A stretch of DNA of 54,976 nt from Achromobacter ruhlandii (GTDB lineage Bacteria; Pseudomonadota; Gammaproteobacteria; Burkholderiales; Burkholderiaceae_B): the NCBI RefSeq assembly GCF_902859695.1, contig NZ_CADIJL010000037.1, positions 1-54,976 of the forward strand, written 5' to 3'. Below the pieces are notes generated by a model that worked only from the letters and a program-made list of their open reading frames with translations, searched no databases and was not told the origin of the DNA. Within the stretch, counting starts at the first letter, position 1. Each line of letters starts with the position of its first letter. The position numbers and the translations under genes are program-made. This document shows, piece after piece, positions 39,490 through 47,223 of this stretch.

Positions 39490-39968
39490 GGGCCGTTTCC
39501 TTCGTCGATGTTGATCAGCCACTGCTCGATCAGCGCGGCGTAGCGTCCGTGCTGGCACAACAGCAAGGGCACCCGGTCGTGCAGGCGGCGCTTGGGGCTA
39601 CAGAGCCAGCGCCGCGCGCCCTCGGCGCCACCGAACACCAGCTCGGCCAGCCACGCCACCCGCAGCGCCCGGTACAGCACCCGCAGGTCGGCCAGGTCGA
39701 GGCTGTAATCACGCAACGAATCGCGCGGGCGGCCGGGTTCCAGTTGCGGCACCAGCGCCAGCCACTGCGACAGATCGCCGGCGAAGGTGCCGCGCAGCGA
39801 CTGCAACAGGGCCGCCGCGCACTGCAGGCTGACGGGCGGTCCGGCCTGGCCCAGCGCCAGGTCCAGCCGCGCCTGCAGCGCCGCGGCGATACCGCCGCCC
39901 TCAGGGCGCGCGGGCGGCGACGGCGGGCTGGACCGCCGCGGCGGCCGCGCTCTGGTCGAAAGCGGCAT
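39486..39968 (-). CDS. Xre/MbcA/ParS-type antitoxin-like protein
   Basis: About 160 residues. The C-terminal 50 residues match the antitoxin/toxin-binding domain of MbcA/ParS/Xre (DUF2384): VFGGAEGARRWLCSPKRRLH, then PLLLCQHGRYAALIEQWL and a closing INIDEG. The start is uncertain. The first usable in-frame ATG (39968) lies inside the end of the PpiC gene and gives a Pro/Ser-rich N-terminus; a non-ATG start near 39880 is possible. It directly precedes the RES gene with a 4-base overlap, the standard antitoxin-then-toxin order. This pair sits at the end of the two-partner secretion cluster rather than standing alone. Confidence 0.7.
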   Translation of the reverse strand: MPLSTRARPPRRSSPPSPPARPEGGGIAAALQARLDLALGQAGPPVSLQCAAALLQSLRGTFAGDLSQWLALVPQLEPGRPRDSLRDYSLDLADLRVLYRALRVAWLAELVFGGAEGARRWLCSPKRRLHDRVPLLLCQHGRYAALIEQWLINIDEGNGP

Positions 39969-40971
39969 TGAGGGCCGCGCCATCGATGCTGACGGTTCCT
40001 GCATTCAGCAACCCCTCCAGGTAAGCCCTCGCCGCCAGTTCCTGGCGTTGGGTCCGCAACGCGGCACGCAACTCATCCTTGACCTGCTCGTAGGGCGCCA
40101 CGCTGGCCGCGCGCAGGTCCACCAGCTTGAGGATGTGGAAACCGGCGGCCGACTGCACCGGCGCCGACACCTCGCCCGCCTTGAGCTGTTCGATGGCCGG
40201 GCGCATCTCCGGCGTCAGCTGCGCCAGCGGCACGTAGCCGATGTCGCCGCCCTGGGCGCGGGTGGTGGCGTCCTGCGAATAGCTCTTGGCCAGCGCCGCG
40301 AAATCCGCCTTGGGCGCCTGGGCACGCTTGGCCAGGTCCTGCGCCTGCTTGCGCGCGGCGGCCACGGCCTCGCCGTCGCCCAGCGCCGCCGGCAGGAAGA
40401 TCTGGCTGACGCGGTACAGCGCCGGCTGCGCCAGTTGCGGCCTGGCGCGCTCGTAGGCGGCGCGCAGGTCGGCCTCGGCCGGATAGTCGTCAGGCGCGCG
40501 GCTGACCGAATCCAGGTAGGTCTGCAGCACGATGCGCTCCTGCGCCGCCTGGAAGGCGCGCTTGAGCTCGGGTCGCTCCTGCCAGCCCTGGGCGCGGGCC
40601 TGCTCGACCAGCGCCTTTTCGGCCAGGCGCGCGCGCAGCCACTGGTCCAGTCCGGCGCGATTGCCCTTGAGCTGGGCCCGGGCCTCGGGCGGCAGCGATT
40701 CGAGCTGGCGCGCCAGTTCGTCGCGGTCCACCTGCACCGCGCCCAGGGTGGCCACGGCTGGCGCCTTTGCCGGGGCCGGCTGGGCGGCGGCGGCAGCGGC
40801 CGGCGCCGCGCCCTTTTCCGGCGCGGCCGCCGCCTTGGCGGGCACGGAACTGGATTCGCTGCTCTGCGCCGGGCTGCCGCGCATCAGCGCCACCGCGCCG
40901 GCCAGCGCCGCGATCAGCAGCACCGCGGCGGTCACGCGCAGCCGCGCGGGCTGATTGGAAAACATGTTCAT
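39901..40971 (-). CDS. PpiC-type (parvulin) peptidyl-prolyl cis-trans isomerase, membrane-anchored
   Basis: 356 residues. A membrane segment lies at about residues 12-30 (RVTAAVLLIAALAGAVAL) with no clear cleavage site, so it is probably an inner-membrane-anchored periplasmic protein. An Ala/Pro-rich linker follows, then a helical SurA/EpsD-like N-domain (about 75-170) and a parvulin domain at about 185-290 (YRVSQIFLPA...DFAALAKSYSQDATTRAQGGDIGYVPLAQL...VQSAAGFHILKLVD). It could assist folding or export of outer-membrane and exoproteins of this cluster. GAGG lies 12 bases before the ATG. Its end overlaps the likely start of the antitoxin-like gene. Closest functional idea: a chaperone for the secretion locus. 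Confidence 0.85.
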   Translation of the reverse strand: MNMFSNQPARLRVTAAVLLIAALAGAVALMRGSPAQSSESSSVPAKAAAAPEKGAAPAAAAAAQPAPAKAPAVATLGAVQVDRDELARQLESLPPEARAQLKGNRAGLDQWLRARLAEKALVEQARAQGWQERPELKRAFQAAQERIVLQTYLDSVSRAPDDYPAEADLRAAYERARPQLAQPALYRVSQIFLPAALGDGEAVAAARKQAQDLAKRAQAPKADFAALAKSYSQDATTRAQGGDIGYVPLAQLTPEMRPAIEQLKAGEVSAPVQSAAGFHILKLVDLRAASVAPYEQVKDELRAALRTQRQELAARAYLEGLLNAGTVSIDGAALNAAFDQSAAAAAVQPAVAARAP

Positions 40972-41075
40972 GGTCGGAACCTCGCTTGCTTGGATGCGCC
41001 ATTCGCCGCCACGGCGGCCTGGGGGGTTGGGGACGTTGCCGTCCCGAACGCCAGGCGCCGGGCCTGGCGGATGGA

Positions 41076-41561
41076 TCAGTTCAGCGCCTCGGTGGCGGCG
41101 TCCTGCCGCGGTTCAACGGCGTCGGTATCGGCGCCAGCTTCGGCGGAGGCGTTGGCGCGCAGGAACAGCAGGAACTCCTGCAACAGACGGTCCCACAACT
41201 CGACGGTGGCGCGCAGGTAGTTCTCGGACACGCCGCCGGCCAGGATCACGTCCAGTTCCAGCACCAGGAACACCCCCTGCAGCGTCAGGCGGGCGAAGCG
41301 TTTTTCAACGTTCCAGCGCTCGGCCAGTCCGGGCGGCAGTTCGCCCTGCACGCGCAGCGCGCAGCTCAGCGTGTAGTCCAGGTAGCGGCCGGGTTCAACG
41401 GCGGGGTTGCCCATGCGCGCGGCGAAGCCCACGCCCTGGCTGGCGCTCAGCAATTGCACCATGCCGTTCTGCTCGGACACGGTGACGCGATAGCCGGCGG
41501 ATTGCAGCAGTTCCTGCAGGCGTTCGACATTCACGTCGAGAATCAGGCTGGAGTCGGTCAT
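41076..41561 (-). CDS. YbjN-domain protein
   Basis: About 161 residues from ATG 41561, chosen because AGGA lies at normal distance; the ATG at 41570 is too close to it. The protein has the YbjN pattern (LQELLQSAGYRVTVSEQNG...GVGFAARMGNPA...RFARLTLQGVFLVLELDV...), a small alpha/beta fold resembling secretion chaperones of type III systems. No signal peptide is seen, so it is cytosolic. A role as chaperone or adaptor for a partner in the same cluster is plausible but unproven. It is about 100 bases from both neighbours. Confidence 0.75.
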   Translation of the reverse strand: MTDSSLILDVNVERLQELLQSAGYRVTVSEQNGMVQLLSASQGVGFAARMGNPAVEPGRYLDYTLSCALRVQGELPPGLAERWNVEKRFARLTLQGVFLVLELDVILAGGVSENYLRATVELWDRLLQEFLLFLRANASAEAGADTDAVEPRQDAATEALN

Positions 41562-41668
41562 TGCAGTCATTCCTAGGTAAAAGAGATCAATTCAGAGAGA
41601 TCGGTCCGCAGGCAAAGCCGTTCATTACAGTCTCCCTGCATGAAAGAGATAAGACAGCGCCCTGGCGC

Positions 41669-42364
41669 TCAGGGTTGGGCCGCCGGCGCCGCCGGCGCGG
41701 CGGCGCCAACCTGCGCGTCGTACAGCCTGTCGCCATATGCCTGCGCCTGCTCCTCGAACTTGACGCGCGCGCTGCCGGCGAAGGGCTGCTTCATGGCCAG
41801 GATGCCGCCGGCGCCGATGCGCTCGTAGGCATTGAGGATCTCCTTGCCCGCTTCGTACATCTCGCGGTTCTTGGCGATGCAGGCCTTGGCCTCGGTGTCG
41901 CGCTGCGCCAGGGTGCGCGCCAGGGTCTGGCGTTCGGCCTCCTTGGCGCGCGACAGCGTCAGCAGTTCGTCATAGGCGCCCTTGAACTTGCCCAACTGCG
42001 CGTGGCTGGCGGCCACCTGCGCCTGGGCGCTTTCCATGACGGCGCCCTGCTGCTCGGCCAGCTTCTCGGCCTGGCCCTTGGCCTTGGCCAATTGGCCGCG
42101 CAGCGCCTCCAGCTCTTTCTGGGCGGCGTCGCGCTGGGCCTCGGCGGCGGCCTTGGCCGCGTTGACCTGGGCCTGCTCGCTCTGCAGCTGCTGCAGTTGC
42201 TGGGTGGTGCTGCGCAATTGGGCGCGCAGGCGCTCTTCCATGGTTTCGGCGTGCGCCGGCAGCGCCACGCTCAGGCCGGCGGCGCACAGGGCCGCGGCGG
42301 CGGCCAGCCGCCGGCCGCGCCCCAATGCCCGGGGCGGGCTCGATTCATCCCATAAGCTATGCAT
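41669..42364 (-). CDS. periplasmic coiled-coil protein of unknown function
   Basis: About 231 residues. A Sec signal peptide covers residues up to VALPAHA (about 1-39). A long heptad-like coiled coil follows (from ETMEERLRAQLRSTTQQLQQ through about residue 150), then a small C-terminal domain with NREMYEAGKEILNAYERIG and a single Cys (KACIAKN). Start 42364 has GAGG at normal spacing; ATG 42370 is also possible. It lies directly after the putative porin (stop 42375). It probably spans or organises the periplasm between the porin/TpsB and the TonB-ExbBD complex. No enzyme motif is seen. Confidence 0.75.
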   Translation of the reverse strand: MHSLWDESSPPRALGRGRRLAAAAALCAAGLSVALPAHAETMEERLRAQLRSTTQQLQQLQSEQAQVNAAKAAAEAQRDAAQKELEALRGQLAKAKGQAEKLAEQQGAVMESAQAQVAASHAQLGKFKGAYDELLTLSRAKEAERQTLARTLAQRDTEAKACIAKNREMYEAGKEILNAYERIGAGGILAMKQPFAGSARVKFEEQAQAYGDRLYDAQVGAAAPAAPAAQP

Positions 42365-42374
42365 GTCCATGGCC

Positions 42375-44078
42375 TCAGAACCTGGCGTTGATCTCGAACT
42401 GCATGGTGTCGATGGACAGCGGCGCGCCGTAGATCTCGCGCGTGCTCATCCAGCGCAGGACGCCGTACACGTTCTTGTCGAAGGCATAGCCGCCGCCGAT
42501 GTAGTAGCCGCGCGCGTTGGTGCCGCCCTGGTGGAACGACGAATCGTTGAAGGCATCGGGCAGCGCGTCCGGCTGGATGTACTTGTAGCCGACAAAGGCC
42601 AGCCAGTCGCCCTTCTCCTTCAGGTCGTACGAACGGCCCAGCGTGGCCTGCAGCATCCAGGCGTTGGGGCCGCTTTCGATGTCGCCGTTCTCGCCGACGT
42701 TGTTGACGAGCTGGCCTTGCGAACGGCTCGCCATCTTGCTCTTGCTGTAGGCCAGATTGCGCAGGTAATTGGCGTTCAGGCGCAGGCCCAGGCCGTCGAA
42801 CACGCGCGTATCCCAGCGCAGGTTCAGGTCCAGCAGGTCGAACTTGGACGCCAGGCCGACGTATTGCGGCTGCGGCGTGTTGGCCGGGTCGAGCGGGTTG
42901 GACGTGATGTTGCGCAGCAGGAACAGGGTGTTGCCCTTCTGCATGAAGGCCGGACGCGACCAGTCGGTGTCGCAGTTCTCCTGGCCGGCCCAGGGCGAGC
43001 AGGCGCTGGAGCGCTTGCCGGCGATGTTGTCGAAATGGTAGTAGGCCAGCGCGCCGCGCAGGCTGTTGCGGTTGTCGATCTTCCAATCGGCGCCGGCCTG
43101 GGCGGCCAGCAGCCACTTGTCCTCGCTCTTGCCCTCGGAGAACGACGACGAGTTCCAGCCGTTCGAGCCGTACTCGGTCGAGAAGGCGCCCAGGGTGCCG
43201 AACAGCGTCACATCGCGGCCTTCCAGCGGCTGCTTGAAGATCGCGGCAATGCCGTCGAAGTTCAGGTCATTCGAGAACAGCATGTCGGTCGACTCGAACG
43301 GGTTGGCGATGCGGCCGCCCGTGACCGTGGCCCACTTGGCGGGGCGATAGGTCAGGTAGGCCTGGTCCAGCCAGATATCCTTCTTGCCCATGCCGCCGCC
43401 CAACGTCTGCGAGGTCGACACCGGGCTGTCGTCGCTGCCGGTGGCCAGGCGGATGCCCGCGGTCCACGATTCCGAGATGTCGGCGCGCACGCCCAGGCGG
43501 GCGCGGATGCGCAGCTGGTTGCGGCGGTCCTCGCGCGTGTTCAGCATCGGCGGGTAGTTGCCGTTGGTGTTGCGGTTCAGGTCGTACGGCCCCTTGGCAT
43601 TGAGCTTGGCGAAGTCGACGATTTCGTTGCTGTTGCTGCCCGAGTACAGGCGCGACTCGTCGCGCACGCGCACGTCGCCGTCGATGGTGATGCGCGACAC
43701 CCAGTCGGGGAAGGTATTCGGCTGGGCCCAGTTTTCCGCCTTGGCCTGCCCCATCACTTCCGCCTTGACCTCGTCGCGGATCTGATCGCGCACGGTCTGC
43801 GGGATATAGGGCACGCGCACGTCACCCGCCTGGGCCACGGCGGCGCCGCGGTCCTGCGGCGCGGCGCGGGCGGCCTTGGCCTCGGCTTCGGCCTGGGCCA
43901 CCAGGGCCTCGGCCTGCTCCGGCTTGAGCACGCCCTGCTGCACCAGCAGGCGGATCAGGTTGATGGTGGCGTTCTCGGACGGGGCGGGCGCGGCGTTGCC
44001 CGTGGCCGGCAACGCTACGGCGGCGCCCGCCGCGGCCAGGGCCAGCGATGCCGCCAACCGGTTCAATTGGAACTTCAT
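42375..44078 (-). CDS. putative outer-membrane porin
   Basis: 567 residues. A Sec signal peptide is present (NRLAASLALAAAGAAVALPATGNA). An N-terminal helical region (QQGVLKPEQAEALVAQAEAEAKAA) is followed by repeated amphipathic strands rich in aromatic and polar residues (for example RIRARLGVRADISESWTAG, KWATVTGGRIANPF), ending MQFEINARF, a typical outer-membrane beta-barrel end with terminal Phe. This matches the 'putative porin' family found near two-partner secretion and TonB genes. The start at 44078 (KFQLNRL) is preferred over 44105. Its position between tonB and the coiled-coil gene suggests a shared role with them in outer-membrane transport. Confidence 0.85.
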   Translation of the reverse strand: MKFQLNRLAASLALAAAGAAVALPATGNAAPAPSENATINLIRLLVQQGVLKPEQAEALVAQAEAEAKAARAAPQDRGAAVAQAGDVRVPYIPQTVRDQIRDEVKAEVMGQAKAENWAQPNTFPDWVSRITIDGDVRVRDESRLYSGSNSNEIVDFAKLNAKGPYDLNRNTNGNYPPMLNTREDRRNQLRIRARLGVRADISESWTAGIRLATGSDDSPVSTSQTLGGGMGKKDIWLDQAYLTYRPAKWATVTGGRIANPFESTDMLFSNDLNFDGIAAIFKQPLEGRDVTLFGTLGAFSTEYGSNGWNSSSFSEGKSEDKWLLAAQAGADWKIDNRNSLRGALAYYHFDNIAGKRSSACSPWAGQENCDTDWSRPAFMQKGNTLFLLRNITSNPLDPANTPQPQYVGLASKFDLLDLNLRWDTRVFDGLGLRLNANYLRNLAYSKSKMASRSQGQLVNNVGENGDIESGPNAWMLQATLGRSYDLKEKGDWLAFVGYKYIQPDALPDAFNDSSFHQGGTNARGYYIGGGYAFDKNVYGVLRWMSTREIYGAPLSIDTMQFEINARF

Positions 44079-44114
44079 TCTCTTGGCACTCCAGGATCGG
44101 TTCAATTCAGCACT

Positions 44115-44828
44115 TCAGGAGGGGCGGCGGCCGGTCAGCGATGCCCGGATCGGCATGCTGGCCGAGGCCGGCGGACGTTCATCCAGGCCCGGCACCGCGC
44201 GCAGCGCCGCCACCACGCGGGCGTCGACGTCGGCATCGCCGCTGGAACGGGTCAGTTCGACACGCGTGATCTGTCCGCTGGCCGTGAGCCAGATGTTGGC
44301 TTGCAGGCGGAAGGTCAGATTGCGCGTGCGCTCGTCTTCGCGCAGGATCTTCTGCAGCGCGTAGGCGAGGTACTGGCTGTAGGTGGCGTTGCCGGCGCGG
44401 CCGCCGCCGCCGCCGGCCATGCCCTTGCCCTGGCCGGCGCCGATGTTGAAGGCGTCGCTGCCCGCCTGGGCATCGCCGTCGATCTGCATCGGGTTGGCCA
44501 GGTCGTCGGCCGGACGCGGCGGCGCCTCGTCCTGCGGCTTGGGCGGTTCGGGCGTGGGCTGCGGCTCGGGTTCGGGCGTGGCCACCGGCTCTTCCTTGGG
44601 CGGCTCGGGCTCCGGCGGCTTTTCCGGCTCGGGCGGCGGCGGAGGAGGCGGCGGCAGCGGGATGATCGCGGTGACCTTGGGCGCGTCGCGGCGCACCCCG
44701 GCCATGTCGTTGGCCCAGCGCCAGAGCGCGTAGGCGGCCGCGATCAACGCCACCGCCACCGCCGCCAGCTTGAGCCAGCGGCGCGCGGGATGGGGGGTGC
44801 GCGGGGAATCGGATGCGTGGTGCGGCAT
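44115..44828 (-). CDS. tonB: TonB-like energy transducer
   Basis: 237 residues. Organisation is typical for TonB: short cytosolic N-terminus, one membrane span (LKLAAVAVALIAAAYALWRW, about residues 19-38), a long Pro/Glu/Lys-rich spacer (PLPPPPPPPPEPEKPPEPEP and following repeats), a Gly-rich hinge, and a C-terminal TonB-type domain (TYSQYLAYALQKILREDERTR...NIWLTASGQITRVELTRSSGD). It transmits energy from the ExbB/ExbD motor to outer-membrane partners. GAGG lies before the ATG. It is 18 bases downstream of exbD, forming a complete set with the ExbB-like gene. Confidence 0.93.
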   Translation of the reverse strand: MPHHASDSPRTPHPARRWLKLAAVAVALIAAAYALWRWANDMAGVRRDAPKVTAIIPLPPPPPPPPEPEKPPEPEPPKEEPVATPEPEPQPTPEPPKPQDEAPPRPADDLANPMQIDGDAQAGSDAFNIGAGQGKGMAGGGGGRAGNATYSQYLAYALQKILREDERTRNLTFRLQANIWLTASGQITRVELTRSSGDADVDARVVAALRAVPGLDERPPASASMPIRASLTGRRPS

Positions 44829-44846
44829 GACGGTTGCCTCGGCCCC

Positions 44847-45266
44847 TTATTTCGGCTTGCCGGTGACCAGCCCGACCTGGGCCAGTTCCAGCCGGCGCAG
44901 CAGGTCCAGCACTTCCACCACCTTCTGGTACTGCACGGCGGCGTCGCCGCGCACGATCACCGGAAAGTCGGGATTCAGCGCCTTCTCCGTGCGCAGCCGG
45001 TCTTCCAGCTCGGGCAGGGTCACCGGGTAGGCGTCCAGGAACACCTGGCCCGCGTCGTTGACGGAAATCGCCTTCGTCTTGGGCTGCGACAGGGCGATGG
45101 ACGAGCTGGCCTTGGGCAGGTTGACCTTGATGCCGGCGATCTGCGCCGTGGCGGTCAGGATGAACATGACCAGCACGACCATCAGCACGTCGACCAGCGG
45201 CGTGATGTTGATACCGTCCACGGGCGCGTCGTCGTCATCGTCCTGGGAAGCGGATACGGAAGCCAT
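44847..45266 (-). CDS. exbD: ExbD/TolR-family biopolymer transport protein
   Basis: 139 residues, the standard size. One membrane span near the N-terminus follows DGINITPLVDVLMVVLVMFILTA, where the Asp in PLVD is the conserved proton-path residue. The periplasmic part (KVNLPKASSSIALSQPKTKAISVNDAGQVFLD) matches ExbD. It forms the proton-driven motor with the ExbB-like protein encoded 12 bases upstream. A strong AAGGAG precedes the ATG. Confidence 0.95.
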   Translation of the reverse strand: MASVSASQDDDDDAPVDGINITPLVDVLMVVLVMFILTATAQIAGIKVNLPKASSSIALSQPKTKAISVNDAGQVFLDAYPVTLPELEDRLRTEKALNPDFPVIVRGDAAVQYQKVVEVLDLLRRLELAQVGLVTGKPK

Positions 45267-45278
45267 GGGGTCGTCTCC

Positions 45279-47186
45279 TTATGCTTCGGCGGCGGCCGGC
45301 TGCGCATCGCGCACGGCCGGACGGCTGGCGACGGGCGCGCGCGCGCCGCCGTGGTGGGCGGCTTCCTGGGCCTGGCTTTCGCCATGCACTTCGGCCAGGC
45401 GCGTCACGAACTCGTCGACGAACACGCGCATGTCGGCGCCGACTTCCTTGTTGCGCGAGACCAGGCGGTTGTAGCCAAACAGCGCCGGGATGGCGACGAA
45501 CAGGCCCATGGCGGTGGCCAGCAGCGCGGCGGCCATGCCCGGGGCGATGGCGTTGATGTTCACGTCGCCGGCCATGGCGGTGCCCAGGAACACCACCATG
45601 ATCCCCAGCACCGTGCCCAGCAGGCCGATGTACGGGCCGCCGGCAATGGCGTTCGAGAGCGAGCCGAGCCTGGCGCCCAGCAGCTGGTTTTCCTTGGTGC
45701 GGACGGCGTCCATCGAGGCGCGGATGGCCTCGATGGTGGCGGCCGAGATCGAGCTGGTGTCGGCGCCCTGCTCGCGGCGGGTGCGGATTTCATTGACCGC
45801 CACGCGATACAGGCGCCACAGCGAGGCGTGCTCCAGGCGCTGGGCCAGGGCCTTGTCGTCGGCCAGCAGTTCCAGGCGCTGGCCGACCTTGGCGAAGGAC
45901 TCGCGGAAGACCTCGTTGGCGCGCGCCACGCGGGCCACGTTGCGGCTCTTCTTGATCATGATGATCCACGACTGCACCATCATCAGCGCCAGGATGGCGA
46001 TGATGACCCAGGCGTCGATCGGCACCGCCTTGAGCAAAAAGCCCAGGCCGCCGAAGCCGAAGCCCGACTGTTCCTCGTCGTTGCCGTAGGCCACCAGGCG
46101 CGATTCGGCGCCCTGCGAGATCGCGTCGGCCAGGATCAGCGCGGCGGGACGGGCAACGCGCGACAGGCGCACTTCGTCGATGGCGCCGACGAACGGCGCG
46201 TACACATGCGGCGCCGGCGCGGCGGCGGCCTCGGCCGGCGCGGCGTCGCCATTGGCGGGCGCGGTGGCCGCCGCCGGCGCGGGCACGTCACCGCCCAGGG
46301 CGGCGGGCGTGTTCAGCGGCGGCAGGCTGACGGCCAGCGAGGACGTGGCGCGACCGTTCACATACAGCGTGACCTGGCTGCCATCGGCGGTCACCGCCAG
46401 GTGCTGCCAGGCCGCGGGCGTGAGCGACTGGCCGGGCTGGCTGCGCTGGCCGTTCACTTCGACGAAGGGCACGCCCTGGTTGATGCCGATCAGCAGCGCA
46501 TTGCCGCCGTCGCGGCGCGCGTACACCAGTTGCTCGCCGGCCGGCTGGTCGGCGCGCACCCAGGCGCTGAAGGTGAAGGCGCCCGCGGCGGGCACGGCCA
46601 GCGAGGGGCTGGCGGGCAGCATCAGCGGCGCGCCGCCAGCGAACTGGGCGGCGCGGCCGATCACGCCGTCGACCGCGGCGGCCATGGGCGTCTGCGCGTT
46701 GTTGCTGTTGCCGGTGGTGTCGCGCGGCGGCGCGCCGGCCGCGCCGTCGAAGTGGTAGACCAGCGTGTAGTTCGGGTCGAAGGTCAACTGGCCGTTGGCG
46801 GAAGCCGGCGCCTTCTGATTGCCGTAATACATCCAGATGTCCTGGCGCTGGCCGTCGGCCAGCGCCGGCAGGTCGACCCAGATCAGCGCCATGCCCAGCA
46901 GCGGATCGAACGCTTCCAGCTGGTGGTTCAGCACGGTCTGGTCATCGCCGGCCACGAAGCGGATGTCCACGCCCTTCTCGTTGATGCCGTCGAAGGTGAA
47001 GTTGCCGGTGTGCAGGCGCACCAGCAGCGGCGCGCGGCCGGCGGCGGCGCCCAGCGGCGCGCCCTGCGGCGTGCTGTCGACGGTGATCTGCTTGCGGTAC
47101 TGCCAGTCGGGTTGCCACCAGGCGTTGGCGGCGGACGGCAGCACGCCGGCCAGCACGGTCAGTAGGAGCATCAATAAGCGTTGCAT
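45279..47186 (-). CDS. DUF2341-LamG-MotA/TolQ/ExbB fusion protein
   Basis: 635 residues, about three times the usual ExbB length. Signal peptide: MQRLLMLLLTVLAGVLPSAANA. DUF2341 covers about residues 25-135 (WWQPDWQYRKQITVDS, WMYYGNQ), a LamG/concanavalin-like domain about 140-350 (FTFSAWVRADQPAGEQLVYARRDGG, WQHLAVTADGSQVTLYVNG). A membrane span at about 390-410 (AWVIIAILALMMVQSWIIM) opens the ExbB channel domain, whose core is GLLGTVLGIMVVFLGTAMAGDVN and ALLATAMGLFVAIPALFGYN. The C-terminus is Ala/Arg rich. The periplasmic lectin-like part suggests ligand- or surface-sensing input to the motor. It lies first in the energy set ExbB-ExbD-TonB. Confidence 0.93.
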   Translation of the reverse strand: MQRLLMLLLTVLAGVLPSAANAWWQPDWQYRKQITVDSTPQGAPLGAAAGRAPLLVRLHTGNFTFDGINEKGVDIRFVAGDDQTVLNHQLEAFDPLLGMALIWVDLPALADGQRQDIWMYYGNQKAPASANGQLTFDPNYTLVYHFDGAAGAPPRDTTGNSNNAQTPMAAAVDGVIGRAAQFAGGAPLMLPASPSLAVPAAGAFTFSAWVRADQPAGEQLVYARRDGGNALLIGINQGVPFVEVNGQRSQPGQSLTPAAWQHLAVTADGSQVTLYVNGRATSSLAVSLPPLNTPAALGGDVPAPAAATAPANGDAAPAEAAAAPAPHVYAPFVGAIDEVRLSRVARPAALILADAISQGAESRLVAYGNDEEQSGFGFGGLGFLLKAVPIDAWVIIAILALMMVQSWIIMIKKSRNVARVARANEVFRESFAKVGQRLELLADDKALAQRLEHASLWRLYRVAVNEIRTRREQGADTSSISAATIEAIRASMDAVRTKENQLLGARLGSLSNAIAGGPYIGLLGTVLGIMVVFLGTAMAGDVNINAIAPGMAAALLATAMGLFVAIPALFGYNRLVSRNKEVGADMRVFVDEFVTRLAEVHGESQAQEAAHHGGARAPVASRPAVRDAQPAAAEA

Positions 47187-47223
47187 GGTCAGGACTCCGG
47201 GATAAATACGGTTTCGCGCGCGC

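Noticed and set aside
41982..47165. A 1727-codon open frame on the plus strand opposite the TonB/ExbBD/porin genes
   Set aside because: Antisense shadow of well-recognised genes; low-complexity Gly/Arg/His composition and no motifs.
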